Positions 51,915 through 62,144 are shown, counted from the first letter of the stretch. The stretch is DNA of 64,000 nucleotides from Oligoflexia bacterium (GCA_028277945.1 JANQFH010000021.1:1-64000); one strand, 5' to 3'. The notes: generated by a model not told the origin, from the letters alone. Translations and numbers: made by a program.

Positions 51915-54539
51915 ATGCTCCGAGCTTTTCTAAGACCATCGCCTCTAGACCTTTTCTCATACTGGCAGATTACCCTTACGATACTGCTTTGGATTTCATT
52001 TTGTCCCTTAGTAACCGCCCAGAGCTATCAGTGGACCCATGCGGAGAGTGGCGAGACCTTTCTGCAGCGGCATCCCAAGGTTGATGCGACCGGTTTTACA
52101 AATTTTGTAGGTTCTCTGCAGAATTACTCTGTTAGTTTTCAAAGGCAGTTCTTGGATGCCCTAGACCGGGAAGATGATGACGATTTGAACGACATATTTT
52201 CAGCAGTTCAGAAATACTCTTATGAAGATAAGCGGGAAGTCTTTGGTTTGATGAAGCGCTATCCAGATCAGGAGGCGATGTTTCGGTCAGATGATCTGCC
52301 ATTATTCCTAAAACACTATCCACACCTAAAAGCGGTTTTTGCGAATTTTCCAGCAGCCCATCCCAAAAACTATCCACCGGTCGTGGACCCAAGGTTAACC
52401 GAAGAGGCGATAGCCGCCATTGATGAGTTTGTTGCCGAGCACGATGATCCAATCCGCTTAGAGCGACGACGCACTCTTTACTATTGGGCAACGCCGGAAC
52501 GGGCGTTGAATGCCGAGTTTGTAGCCTATGCTCTTGTCAATCATGAGCTGTCCACGCGCCCGGAAATTCTGAGGGGGTCTGACTCTAAACTTCACGCTGT
52601 TTTGCCAGGAGAAAGAGGTGTTTCTGGTGAAGTGGATTTAATTATTCGTCGCATGATAACATATTACCGTTTCCACTATACTGAACACTTTCGCTTTAAG
52701 GGAGATATTTTCAATGAAGAAAAGAGTTTTCGTCGGCTGTCTCCTCTAGATTTGCGTCTCGCCTGCATTCAGTTCTCTCGAAATAAGGTTGATGAAGCAT
52801 GGCAGTGGTTGCGTGAATCTTCCGGAATTCTTTCACAGCTACCGATTTTAGAAGCCGATTTACATCGGCGAGTTGAAGAGCGTATCGGGTTCGGAGATTC
52901 ACCTATCTTTTTTGAAGAACTGTCCTTAGAGACAGTGCTTCCAGGCCTTATGGAAATGGCTGCTCTGTTGATTGGCAGTCGTTTGGTGGCTGCGGTGAAG
53001 GCTGCAGGTAATTATGATGATGAGGAGGCCCTCTCAAGGCAGGTGGAAGAAGTTCGGCGAAGAATCAATACTGTTTTTCAGGAGCATGCAAGAAACCGCA
53101 ATTCCACCCTTGCTCTGAGTCTAACGGGTGAGTTAGAGGAGCTTTACTTTGCGACGCTTGAATTCTTCATGACAACAAAGAGGCTAGGTAAGGTGCCAAA
53201 TGCAAGGCAGCTGCCATCACTCAGCGAAACAGCGGGTAACATGTTTGTCTTCCAGACACTTAGCGATTTTGCACAACAGATGGTCGATCCGGAGATAGGC
53301 GAAGCTGAGTCCACGGACACCACTTGGTGGGAGTCACTACAGCGATCTCATCCTGACCTTTACGGATTAGCAGAGGTTGTGATGTTAGAGGACCGTTGGC
53401 GTCGTCTGGCTATCAATCTTGTTGACGCTGCCAATGCAGAAGCCCAGCGGTTTGAGAGGCTCGATGCCATTCTTGCTGGGGAGGTGGCTGAGGAGGACCT
53501 CGAAGAGGCCATTTCTGTAGCGCTTGGTGAAAGGGGAGTGAGACAACTCGTTGGTTCACAGCACGCTGCTTTTCGTCGATTTGTGGATCAAGACCAGGGC
53601 CGTGAAAAAGACTTGGCTGAGTGGGTTAATGTAGGGAGTTCGTGGTACCGTACCCCTGCAAGTCTTAATTTTAATCGCTACAACTTGAGATGGCCAGACG
53701 ATGGAGATATGTCACGGCTTTATGATGAGGAAACGACGTTGGAAAATCCAGATCCTGTCGCGGCCACGGAGTACTTTGCAAGGTTTGTCAATTTACTAGA
53801 TGATCTTGCCAGCAGTCCTCTCCGTTATAGGGGTGAGCCGACTTTTGAATGGAATAATTACCGACAAAACGACGCTTATCAGCCGTTGGTTGATTTTCCA
53901 AGTAGGTCTCTGCCTATGTTCGAACCTGTGACCATACCCCTGTTGCCAACCGTGGCTTATGAAAATATCTACTATATCATTGAGACCGACGACGGGTATA
54001 GTGTAAATTTCGGAACACCTGCAATCTTACGCGATTTTGCCAAAGACTATGAGCCCGTAGTGGATGCCCATAACGAGAGTATTGTCTCTGGGCCGCTTGG
54101 ACAGAATTATAGAAAGGTGGACTTACTGTACGAGGATGCATGGACAAGACTGCGGCAGATGGAGGAGGATGATCCTGAGAGTCCTGAACTTGAAAACAGG
54201 CGTCAGCAAGTCAACGAACTATTCGAACAGTGGCGAGAGATAAGTGAGCGAGATATCGATCCTCACCAATTTGAAGATGAACCGGCGCTATTTTGGTATG
54301 CACTGATCCACCATACCGATATAGAGGGTCTGCCGGACTGGAATGAGAAAAAAGAGCAGCTGATTTTAGAGCAGATGTTTCAAAGCCCAGAGGTGAATAT
54401 TCTCTTGGACTTTGTAGATCGAATGAATCGATTGATCCCCCTCTACTATCTCGATCTAAATGTCGATGGTTGGCCCGATTTACAGGGAGATATTAGGCGG
54501 CTGGGAGTCATCATTAAGGCCGTCGCCCTAGACCGCTAG
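51915..54539 (+). CDS. large secreted protein of unknown function
   Basis: An 874-residue protein with an N-terminal hydrophobic segment ending near CPLVTAQS, a probable signal peptide. The rest is very acidic, helical and rich in Trp, Tyr and Phe (KYSYEDKREVFGLMKRYPDQ, FLKHYPHLKAVF, EPVTIPLLPTV near the end). I recognise no domain, and no repeats, lipobox or catalytic motif can be seen. The gene has its own strong promoter and a short leader, and is followed by the AT-rich tRNA-Cys leader. It may be lineage-specific. Start chosen at the only good ATG after the promoter. Confidence 0.8.
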   Translation: MLRAFLRPSPLDLFSYWQITLTILLWISFCPLVTAQSYQWTHAESGETFLQRHPKVDATGFTNFVGSLQNYSVSFQRQFLDALDREDDDDLNDIFSAVQKYSYEDKREVFGLMKRYPDQEAMFRSDDLPLFLKHYPHLKAVFANFPAAHPKNYPPVVDPRLTEEAIAAIDEFVAEHDDPIRLERRRTLYYWATPERALNAEFVAYALVNHELSTRPEILRGSDSKLHAVLPGERGVSGEVDLIIRRMITYYRFHYTEHFRFKGDIFNEEKSFRRLSPLDLRLACIQFSRNKVDEAWQWLRESSGILSQLPILEADLHRRVEERIGFGDSPIFFEELSLETVLPGLMEMAALLIGSRLVAAVKAAGNYDDEEALSRQVEEVRRRINTVFQEHARNRNSTLALSLTGELEELYFATLEFFMTTKRLGKVPNARQLPSLSETAGNMFVFQTLSDFAQQMVDPEIGEAESTDTTWWESLQRSHPDLYGLAEVVMLEDRWRRLAINLVDAANAEAQRFERLDAILAGEVAEEDLEEAISVALGERGVRQLVGSQHAAFRRFVDQDQGREKDLAEWVNVGSSWYRTPASLNFNRYNLRWPDDGDMSRLYDEETTLENPDPVAATEYFARFVNLLDDLASSPLRYRGEPTFEWNNYRQNDAYQPLVDFPSRSLPMFEPVTIPLLPTVAYENIYYIIETDDGYSVNFGTPAILRDFAKDYEPVVDAHNESIVSGPLGQNYRKVDLLYEDAWTRLRQMEEDDPESPELENRRQQVNELFEQWREISERDIDPHQFEDEPALFWYALIHHTDIEGLPDWNEKKEQLILEQMFQSPEVNILLDFVDRMNRLIPLYYLDLNVDGWPDLQGDIRRLGVIIKAVALDR

Positions 54540-54677
54540 CATGGTTAACTTCAACCCTTACCGATGAAATGACAAAAAGTTATATATTTTTAAGTAGTTA
54601 GAATTTTCGTCGAAGCGCCGTAGCCTTTACATGCCCTAGCTTCTATATTATGGATGTTGCCGGCAACCGTTCCAATT
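54540..54677 (+). promoter_or_regulatory. AT-rich leader and promoter region of tRNA-Cys/gatCAB
   Basis: The region holds an AT-rich tract (about 54570-54608) like an UP element, a -10-like TATTAT near 54646-54651 without a clear -35, and a perfect 12-base palindrome GTTGCCGGCAAC (54656-54667) just before the tRNA. No gene is seen in it. Confidence 0.35.
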
Positions 54678-54749
54678 GGCGCCGTACCCAAGTGGTAAGG
54701 GAGAGGTCTGCAAAACCTTCATTCGCCGGTTCGAATCCGGCCGGCGCCT
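54678..54749 (+). tRNA. tRNA-Cys (GCA anticodon)
   Basis: The acceptor stem GGCGCCG (54678-54684) pairs with CGGCGCC (54742-54748). The anticodon loop contains GCA, the T-arm is GCCGG-TTCGAAT-CCGGC, and the discriminator base is T at 54749, as required for tRNA-Cys. CCA is not encoded. gatC starts 21 bases later, so the tRNA is probably part of the gat operon transcript. Confidence 0.95.
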
Positions 54750-54769
54750 TTAGTTATGAGGTAGAGAAG

Positions 54770-55060
54770 ATGAGGGTTGGCAAAGAGGAAGTGCTGAGAA
54801 TAGCTGCCTTGGCTCACATTAAAATTGAGCCAGGAGAGATTGATCACTACACCAAGAACTTCAACGAGATTTTGGATTTCATTGCCCAGATGAACGAGGT
54901 CGATACAAAACAGGTAAGTTCCGCTTTTCATCCTGCCTCGGAACCGTCCACCCCCATGCGTGCCGACACTCCCCAACCTTCGTTGACCACTGAAGAGGTA
55001 TTGAGGAATGCGCCAGAGAGATTTGCCGACTATTTTTTGGTGCCCAAGGTCGTTGAGTAG
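54770..55060 (+). CDS. gatC: aspartyl/glutamyl-tRNA amidotransferase subunit C
   Basis: A 96-residue subunit that stabilises the GatA-GatB interface. Seen are VLRIAALAHIKIEPGEIDHY, NEILDFIAQMNEVDTKQV and FADYFLVPKVVE at the end, all family patterns. Start is ATG 54770 with GAGGTAGAG upstream; the longer frame from 54650 runs through the tRNA and is not coding. gatA follows after 8 bases. Confidence 0.93.
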   Translation: MRVGKEEVLRIAALAHIKIEPGEIDHYTKNFNEILDFIAQMNEVDTKQVSSAFHPASEPSTPMRADTPQPSLTTEEVLRNAPERFADYFLVPKVVE

Positions 55061-55068
55061 CCTGTTTC

Positions 55069-56523
55069 ATGGATAAAGCGCGTCCCTCGATTAAAGATTT
55101 GCACGCTCGCCTCAGTCAAGGCGAAACCAAAAGCGTCGACCTTACCCAGCAGAGTCTCGATCACGCCAAAAACAGCGACTCCCTTGGTACGCTCTTTCTC
55201 TCGTTGCGAGAAGGCCGAGCCATGGCTGCAGCCGAAGCTGCAGATCAGCGGGCTAAGCAAGGTAAACGCCTGGGACCGCTTGATGGCATACCTATTGCCA
55301 TCAAAGACAATATAGTCATGAAAGATGAGGTGGCCACCTGTGGCTCACAGTTTTTGCGTGACTATGTCTCGCCCTATGACAGCCACGTGGTTGGCAAGCT
55401 CAAGGAGGCTGGCGCAGTTATTATCGGTAAAACCAACCTTGATGAGTTTGCCATGGGTTCATCCAACGAACACTCTGCTTATGGCGTGGTCCGTAATCCT
55501 TGGGATAGAGACCGGGTACCGGGCGGGTCCAGTGGCGCTTCTGCGGTCTGTGTTGCTGCGGGCATTGCCCCGCTTAGCCTTGGTTCAGAAACCGGCGGCA
55601 GCGTTAGGCAACCAGCGAGCTTTTGCGGTGTGGTTGGGGTTAAACCGACTTACGGGCGTGTGAGCCGCTACGGTCTGGTCGCCTTTGCCTCGTCCCTTGA
55701 TCAGATTGGTCCTTTCAGTTGGTGGGTGGAGGATGCGGCGCTTCTACTGCAGGTGATTGCCGGTAGAGATGAGCGAGATTCCACCTCGGCAGCGCAAGCG
55801 GTCGATGACTACCCACAGACCATCCAAAAGCCGATAGATGGTCTGCGTGTTGGCCTCGTGCGAGATTTTACCGCAACTGACTTGGATGCTGCTGCCGAGA
55901 AAAATTTTAGCACAGCTGTGGAGGCGATACGTGGTCTCGGAGCAAAAACCGTCGAGGTTTCTCTACCGCATCTAAAGTATGCGGTTGGCTGCTACTACGT
56001 TATCAACAGCGCTGAAGCGAGCGCCAACCTGGCCCGTTTCGATGGCGTACGTTACACCAGCCGTAGCAAAGACCATGGCAACCTAAAAGACCTGTTCGTA
56101 AATTCACGCACGCAAGGATTTGGTGTTGAGGTCAAACGGCGTATCATGCTTGGTACCTATGTTCTCAGTGCCGGATACTACGACGCTTACTATGGCAAGG
56201 CGTGTAAGATACGGCATCTGATTCGTGAGGATTTCATTAAAGCTTTTGCCAAGTGTGATGTCATATTGACACCGACTTCGCCCTGTGAGGCCTTTCCACT
56301 AGGTGCTAAGCTCGAGAACCCATTGCAGATGTACCTTTCCGATGTCTTTACCGCCTCTATCAATCTTGCCGGTCTGCCCGCGGTTTCCGTGCCGAGCGGT
56401 TTTTCTGAACAAGGACTGCCCTTTGGTCTGCAGATCATCGCACCAGACTTTGCAGAGGGTAGGGCTTTGGGCGTTGCCCACCACTACCAACAAAGCACCG
56501 ACTGGAAGGATATGCGACCATGA
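55069..56523 (+). CDS. gatA: aspartyl/glutamyl-tRNA amidotransferase subunit A
   Basis: A 484-residue amidase that frees ammonia from glutamine for GatB. The amidase signature shows Lys in PIAIKDNIV near 76, the Gly-Gly-Ser-Ser-Gly region (GGSSGASAVCVAAG) and SLGSETGGSVRQPA with the cis-Ser and nucleophile Ser. The C-terminal end (GLPFGLQIIAPDFAEG) also matches. It ends with an ATGA overlap to gatB. Confidence 0.96.
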   Translation: MDKARPSIKDLHARLSQGETKSVDLTQQSLDHAKNSDSLGTLFLSLREGRAMAAAEAADQRAKQGKRLGPLDGIPIAIKDNIVMKDEVATCGSQFLRDYVSPYDSHVVGKLKEAGAVIIGKTNLDEFAMGSSNEHSAYGVVRNPWDRDRVPGGSSGASAVCVAAGIAPLSLGSETGGSVRQPASFCGVVGVKPTYGRVSRYGLVAFASSLDQIGPFSWWVEDAALLLQVIAGRDERDSTSAAQAVDDYPQTIQKPIDGLRVGLVRDFTATDLDAAAEKNFSTAVEAIRGLGAKTVEVSLPHLKYAVGCYYVINSAEASANLARFDGVRYTSRSKDHGNLKDLFVNSRTQGFGVEVKRRIMLGTYVLSAGYYDAYYGKACKIRHLIREDFIKAFAKCDVILTPTSPCEAFPLGAKLENPLQMYLSDVFTASINLAGLPAVSVPSGFSEQGLPFGLQIIAPDFAEGRALGVAHHYQQSTDWKDMRP

Positions 56524-58010
56524 AACCAGTAGAAAGATACGAGGCGGTGATTGGGTTAGAGGTGCATGCACAGCTGTCAACCCAAACCAAACTCTTTTGT
56601 GGATGTGCGACGCAGTTCGGTGCTAAGCCTAATAGCAACACCTGTCCGGTCTGTCTCGGCCTGCCTGGCGCGCTGCCCGTGCTGAATCGCCAGGCGGTTG
56701 AGTTTGCTATGCGAGCCGCCATGGCTACCCACTGCTCTTTTGTGACGCCAAAGGCCGCGCCTCACAAGAGCCTCTTTGCCCGCAAAAACTACTTCTATCC
56801 AGATCTTCCCAAGGGTTATCAAATCTCCCAATTTGATCAGCCGCTGGCAGTAAACGGTAGCATTGCTGTGCAGTTTGACGAGGCAACCCGCAAGATTGGC
56901 ATCACCCGTATTCATATGGAAGAAGATGCCGGTAAGCTGTTGCATGATAGTCTTGGCCAGGATGCTGATAAGAGCCTCATTGACTTTAACCGTTCGGGTG
57001 TGCCGTTGATTGAGATCGTCAGTGAACCAGAGCTACGCACTCCTGAAGAGGCTGCTGCCTACTGCCGGAAATGGCGACAGCTGGTGCGCTATCTGCAGAT
57101 CTGTGATGGCAATCTCGAGCAGGGTAGTATGCGCTGCGATGCCAATGTGAGTGTGCGGCCGCGGGGTGAGAAGAAGCTCTACACGAAAACAGAGATAAAG
57201 AACCTCAACTCCTTCCGGCACATCCAAAAGGCGCTTGCCTATGAGATCGATCGTCAGATTACCTGCTATGAGCAGGGAGAGGCAGTAGTCCAGGAGACCC
57301 GTCTATGGGATGCGGATCAAGAGGTGACACGTCCTATGCGCTCTAAAGAAGAGGCACACGATTACCGCTACTTTGCCGAACCAGACCTGCTGGATTTACA
57401 GCTGACGTCTGAGTGGATCGCTGCCGTTAAGCAGGTCATTCCAGAATTGCCAGATGACAAACTCGAGCGATTTCGCCAGGAGTACGCGCTTTCAACCTAT
57501 GATGCACTCTTTCTCACCCAGGATCAGCAGTGTGCCGACTATTTCGAGGCGGCTGCAGCTGCACTGAGTGCTGACAAAGGCGAAAAGGAGCGATTTAAAG
57601 AGATTGCTAACTGGATGATGGGCGATTTTACCAAAGCACTTAAGGATTACGCAGGTAGTTTTGCAACCACCAAAGTTACCCCAAAACATCTAGCTTCTCT
57701 CGTCGAGTTGATTGCGACCGAGGCCATTAGCGGCAAGATCGCCAAGAGTGTGTTTGCCGAGATGTTTCAGAGTGGTCAGACGCCAGAGAAGATTGTCACA
57801 GCAAAGGGGCTGCAGCAGCTTTCAGACGAGAAGCAGTTACGTCAGATAGTGGAGAAGGTCATAGACGCCCACCCCAAGGAGGTGCAGCAGTTTCAGGAGG
57901 GTCGTGACAAACTCTTTGGTTTCTTTGTCGGCCAAGTGATGCGAGCGAGCCAAGGACAGGCAAACCCGAGATTGGTGAATGAGCTTTTGCGAGCAGTGCT
58001 ATCCAAATGA
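56520..58010 (+). CDS. gatB: aspartyl/glutamyl-tRNA amidotransferase subunit B
   Basis: A 496-residue kinase/transamidase that activates Glu-tRNA-Gln or Asp-tRNA-Asn. It has GLEVHAQLSTQTKLFCGC, CLGLPGALPVLN, KNYFYPDLPKGYQISQ, EEDAGKLLHD, DFNRSGVPLIEIVSEPE and the helical/YqeY C-terminal tail. It overlaps gatA and mtnA by 4 bases on each side. The complete gatCAB suggests the indirect route to Gln-tRNA or Asn-tRNA; GlnRS or AsnRS genes are not seen here. Confidence 0.97.
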   Translation: MKPVERYEAVIGLEVHAQLSTQTKLFCGCATQFGAKPNSNTCPVCLGLPGALPVLNRQAVEFAMRAAMATHCSFVTPKAAPHKSLFARKNYFYPDLPKGYQISQFDQPLAVNGSIAVQFDEATRKIGITRIHMEEDAGKLLHDSLGQDADKSLIDFNRSGVPLIEIVSEPELRTPEEAAAYCRKWRQLVRYLQICDGNLEQGSMRCDANVSVRPRGEKKLYTKTEIKNLNSFRHIQKALAYEIDRQITCYEQGEAVVQETRLWDADQEVTRPMRSKEEAHDYRYFAEPDLLDLQLTSEWIAAVKQVIPELPDDKLERFRQEYALSTYDALFLTQDQQCADYFEAAAAALSADKGEKERFKEIANWMMGDFTKALKDYAGSFATTKVTPKHLASLVELIATEAISGKIAKSVFAEMFQSGQTPEKIVTAKGLQQLSDEKQLRQIVEKVIDAHPKEVQQFQEGRDKLFGFFVGQVMRASQGQANPRLVNELLRAVLSK

Positions 58011-59083
58011 GTGCGACCAAGAGAATCAGAGCCATAGACTATCCACGTTCAGGTGTGGTTGAGGTGCTTGATCAACGGCTGCTGCCACTACGGGAGCGCA
58101 CCATAACTTGCCGCTGTGGTGAGGAGGTTGCCATCGCCATTGAAGAGATGGCGTTACGCGGAGCGCCGCTGATCGGGGTAGCCGCTGCCATGGGCATAGC
58201 TGTGGAGATGGATCAGGCGAAGTGGGACTCGGCGCAGCAACGCCACGCTTGTTTTACAACTATTTGTAGTCGTATGTTGCAAACCCGACCAACAGCGGTA
58301 AACCTCGCATGGGCAGTTGAACGCATGCGTCAAGCCTATGGCAAGTTGCAAGAGAAGTCCGATGTCGAAATGCTTGCGGGCCTGCAAACCGAAGCCCGCC
58401 AGATCATGGAGGAAGATTGGCAGATGAACCTTGCGATGGGAGAGCATGGTGCCTCTCTGATTAAAGACGGTGATGTTGTCCTCACCCATTGCAATACCGG
58501 TTCCTTGGCAACCGGTGGCCATGGTACGGCACTGGGTGTGATTCGCAGTGCGGTCCAAGGTGGCAAAAAGATTCGCGTTCTGGTTGATGAAACCCGTCCT
58601 TACTTGCAAGGAGCAAGGCTTACCTCCTGGGAGTTGCAGCAGGAGGGGATCGAGGCGACACTCATTGCCGACAGCATGGCAGCACACTGCATGCAAAAGG
58701 GCATGGTGAATATGGTGATTGTGGGTGCCGATCGTATAGCCATGAACGGTGATGTGGCCAACAAGATTGGTACCTACAACCTCTCTATCTTAGCGAAGGA
58801 ACACCAGATTCCCTTCTATGTTGCGGCACCCTCATCGACGATTGATCCGAACTGTATTGCTGGCTCTGACATTCCCATCGAAGAGAGGGCAGAGGAAGAG
58901 ATAACCCATTACCATGGCCATCGCGTGGCCCCAAAAGGGATCCCTGTGTATAACCCGGCGTTTGATGTGACACCAGCTGCAAACATTGCTGCGATTATCA
59001 CCGAGCGCCAGATTTTACTGCCACCACTAGGATCTGCCCTTGCCAAACTGATGCAGGAAATCCGTGAGTGCCACTCTATTTAG
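58007..59083 (+). CDS. mtnA: methylthioribose-1-phosphate isomerase
   Basis: A 358-residue isomerase of the methionine salvage pathway, converting 5-methylthioribose-1-phosphate to methylthioribulose-1-phosphate. It is an eIF2B-alpha-like fold with RGAPLIGVAAAMGI, TRPTAVNLAWAVERM, THCNTGSLATGGHGTALGVI with the catalytic Cys, DETRPYLQGARLTSWEL and GADRIAMNGDVANKIGTYNL with the catalytic Asp. It starts within gatB (4-base overlap) and its last 20 bases overlap glnE. Confidence 0.96.
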   Translation: MSATKRIRAIDYPRSGVVEVLDQRLLPLRERTITCRCGEEVAIAIEEMALRGAPLIGVAAAMGIAVEMDQAKWDSAQQRHACFTTICSRMLQTRPTAVNLAWAVERMRQAYGKLQEKSDVEMLAGLQTEARQIMEEDWQMNLAMGEHGASLIKDGDVVLTHCNTGSLATGGHGTALGVIRSAVQGGKKIRVLVDETRPYLQGARLTSWELQQEGIEATLIADSMAAHCMQKGMVNMVIVGADRIAMNGDVANKIGTYNLSILAKEHQIPFYVAAPSSTIDPNCIAGSDIPIEERAEEEITHYHGHRVAPKGIPVYNPAFDVTPAANIAAIITERQILLPPLGSALAKLMQEIRECHSI

Positions 59084-62000
59084 AGAAATTGCTCAGCAGC
59101 TTGTCCAGAATATGCAGGAGGAGCAAGCCAGTCCAGCCCTGCATAACCTCTTGGCAAGACTCAAGATTGACCATTCTCAGGGTATCGAACAGTCGCTACG
59201 TCGTTTGGCCAAACAGCGATCGATCCGCCAGCGCTTTGCTGATTACCTGAGCTGGATTGTAGCGACTGCCTTTCCAGTACAAGCCAGCCTCTTTCTTGAA
59301 CGCGCCTTAGAGTGTCGGCTCGGTAATCTTAGCTGGTTAGACAATCAGCAGGCTGCCGCCCGGCTCGTACGTCTGGTAGGCAATGCGCCGTTTGTCGGCA
59401 AGATGATTCTCGGCAATGAGAACATCACACGTTCTGTACTGACATCGGGTGACATGAAACAGAGTTTTAGCCTAGAGAATTTGCGTCGCCGATTGTCGGA
59501 ACGTTTTGACCTAGTTGAAAACCATAGCGATAAAGACCTATCGAAGCGAATCTTACGCGAGTGCAAATACGAAGTACTTATTGGCATTACAGATTACATT
59601 TTGCAGTATCCAGAGCGCTGTAGTTATGCATTACGAGCACTGAGCAACCTGGCTACGGTAATTACCGATGCCGCGTTGATGAGCTCGACCGCCATCATGA
59701 GTGCAAATGGACTTCCCAAACCGTTGTTTACGAGCTACGCCGGCAAAAAACGCTCGGTCCCGTTGACGGTTATTGGCGTCGGTAAACTCGGTGGTCAGGA
59801 GTTGAACTATAGCTCGGACGTGGACCTCATCTTTCTATTTTTGACCGATCGAGGCTTTTCCTCCCATCTAACCACCCGTGAATACTACGATAAATTGATT
59901 GCTCAGATGATTGATCTGCTTGGTGAGCGAACCGCAGACGGTTTTTGCTATCGGGTTGATTTGCGGCTGCGGCCTCGCGGTCGCGAAAACAGGTTGGCGC
60001 TCTCTTTGGCGTCTATGGAAAACTACTATCAGATGTCTGGCATGACCTGGGAACGGTTGATGCTGATAAAGGCGTCTGTCGTTTGCGGTGGTGCCAAGCT
60101 TGGTCAATCCTTTCTCCAGCTGATGCTGCCATTCGTTTACCGTCGACACATAGACTACTCTATGACAACGGAAATTAAAGAGATCAAATCAGAGATTGAC
60201 TTGCAAGGACAGTCGAAACAACGCAACATCAAAGAGGGTTTTGGCGGCATTCGGGAAATTGAATTTATTGTTCAGTCACTACAAATCACCTATGGTGGTC
60301 GCGATTCCGAGATCCGTAATCGTAACACCATAAGAGCATTAAAGTCTTTGCAAAAGAAAGGATATCTCAAGGCTGCAGACTCTGAAGACTTAAGCAAGGC
60401 CTATTTGCTATTTCGTAGAATTGAAAACGCTTTACAGATGCAAGACGAAAGACAGACCTATGAGTTGCCCGCCACCACCGATGACCGAGGCTGGCGCGCA
60501 CTCAGTGCGGCTATAGGTTTTGAGGGTTTTCACAGCGATGAGTTCTACTTTGCGAAGTTCCGTAAGGAAGTTACTGATGTACGCGATCGTGTGCATAGTC
60601 TCTTTATCGACCTCTTCCATCGTGGTCAACGTATCTACAAGCCTGGCACAAAGATGCCAGACGAGGTCATTGCAAACGTCTCAGGCCCGTTGCAGCAGAC
60701 TGTAGATGAGATGATGCAAAATCTGGCGACAGCCCAGTCGGTGTCTATGCGTTCGCGGTTTCGCCAACTTCTCGTAGAGGTGGTGGAGCTGGCTGAGAAG
60801 ACCCCAGACCCTGTTAATGCGCTGAGATTTCTATCGGATTTTCTCAGACAGGTAGGGCATGATGCGTCCCTTCTAGAACAACTGGCAAGCAACAAGGCGA
60901 CCTTAAAATACCTGCTTGGCCTGTTTGGTTGCAGTCAAGATTTGAGTCGATTTTTCTTAAGACATCCCGAGCTGATGGACCGACTTCTAGTTTACGGCAA
61001 TTTTAAACTGCGTGATTTGCGTGATCGCAAAGTCGATGCAGCACTCACCTATCTTGCTGGAAAGCAAGATTTCGAAGCCCAGCTTGATGGCTTGCGAATC
61101 TACAAAAACAGTGAAGTCGTCCGTGTTGCTCTAAACGATCTCTATGGACAATTTGCATTGGACCGGGTGCTGGAAGAGCTGTCGACACTAGCAGATGCAT
61201 GTATCCATACCGCTGTGTCTATGGCATTTCAGGAGCTTGGTATTGAGGAAGTGCCACTGTACCTCATCATTGGCTTGGGTAAGCTTGGCGGCTACGAAAT
61301 TGGCTATGGCTCAGACTTAGATCTGCTGTTTATTGTCCAGGATGACAAGGGTTTGTATAGACTCGAGGGTGGGCGAAAACTCAACGGTTTTCAGTTACTG
61401 GTTAAGATTGCCCAGAAACTCATTTCAATTCTGCAGCTCAACACAGCCACCGGCCAACTCTATAAACTGGATATGCGTCTACGCCCCTCTGGTAACCAGG
61501 GCCCCTTAGTTACCTCCCTGCAAGCGTTTCGGCGCTACCATGAACAGCAGGCGTTGATCTGGGAGAGACAGACGTTGCTAAAGGCACGACGCATTGCAGG
61601 TGATCCGCAGCTTTGGCGGGAGACCAGGGACTTTGTACAGGGAGTCTGTTTTCAACGACCTCAAAACCAAACCCTAGCCAGACAGATTGTAGATATGCGT
61701 TTTCGTTTGGAAAAAGAGCTTGCTCGAGAAACCTCAGGAAAATATAATATAAAAACAGGTTGGGGGGGTCTGCTGGATATAGAGTTTGGCACCCAACTAC
61801 TCCAGCTTGTTCATGGTGTCGATCATCCTTCGCTCTACCAAGCCAATACCCTGTTAGCGCTTAAGGAGTTGTTGAAATTAGGTAAGGTCAGTCATGAGCT
61901 CTTTATGAATTTTAGCGAAGCTTACAATTTCTATCGACTCCTGGAGAACCGTATCTATCTGCTAACAGGCCGTTCGGAAGCTCTTCTTGCTGAGAATAGG

Positions 62001-62144
62001 CAGGAGCTCGATCAGCTTGCGAAGAGTATCGGTATGTCCGACGACTCCATGGAATCAGACGGGGTGGCCCTATTCAGAGACTATCAACAGCTTAGATCAC
62101 AAGTGAGAACACATTTCAAAAAAGCAATACAGGACTTTGTATGA
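59064..62144 (+). CDS. glnE: bifunctional glutamine synthetase adenylyltransferase/adenylyl-removing enzyme
   Basis: A 1026-residue protein that adds and removes AMP on glutamine synthetase under PII control. It has two nucleotidyltransferase domains: GVGKLGGQELNYSSDVDLIF near 236 and GLGKLGGYEIGYGSDLDLLF near 737, each with G..(S)DxD. Between them lies the regulatory helical region. The start is GTG 59064, 20 bases inside mtnA. glnA (with its Tyr target) and glnB are 11-12 kb upstream. It ends with an ATGA overlap to a small lipoprotein gene. Confidence 0.95.
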   Translation: MSATLFREIAQQLVQNMQEEQASPALHNLLARLKIDHSQGIEQSLRRLAKQRSIRQRFADYLSWIVATAFPVQASLFLERALECRLGNLSWLDNQQAAARLVRLVGNAPFVGKMILGNENITRSVLTSGDMKQSFSLENLRRRLSERFDLVENHSDKDLSKRILRECKYEVLIGITDYILQYPERCSYALRALSNLATVITDAALMSSTAIMSANGLPKPLFTSYAGKKRSVPLTVIGVGKLGGQELNYSSDVDLIFLFLTDRGFSSHLTTREYYDKLIAQMIDLLGERTADGFCYRVDLRLRPRGRENRLALSLASMENYYQMSGMTWERLMLIKASVVCGGAKLGQSFLQLMLPFVYRRHIDYSMTTEIKEIKSEIDLQGQSKQRNIKEGFGGIREIEFIVQSLQITYGGRDSEIRNRNTIRALKSLQKKGYLKAADSEDLSKAYLLFRRIENALQMQDERQTYELPATTDDRGWRALSAAIGFEGFHSDEFYFAKFRKEVTDVRDRVHSLFIDLFHRGQRIYKPGTKMPDEVIANVSGPLQQTVDEMMQNLATAQSVSMRSRFRQLLVEVVELAEKTPDPVNALRFLSDFLRQVGHDASLLEQLASNKATLKYLLGLFGCSQDLSRFFLRHPELMDRLLVYGNFKLRDLRDRKVDAALTYLAGKQDFEAQLDGLRIYKNSEVVRVALNDLYGQFALDRVLEELSTLADACIHTAVSMAFQELGIEEVPLYLIIGLGKLGGYEIGYGSDLDLLFIVQDDKGLYRLEGGRKLNGFQLLVKIAQKLISILQLNTATGQLYKLDMRLRPSGNQGPLVTSLQAFRRYHEQQALIWERQTLLKARRIAGDPQLWRETRDFVQGVCFQRPQNQTLARQIVDMRFRLEKELARETSGKYNIKTGWGGLLDIEFGTQLLQLVHGVDHPSLYQANTLLALKELLKLGKVSHELFMNFSEAYNFYRLLENRIYLLTGRSEALLAENRQELDQLAKSIGMSDDSMESDGVALFRDYQQLRSQVRTHFKKAIQDFV

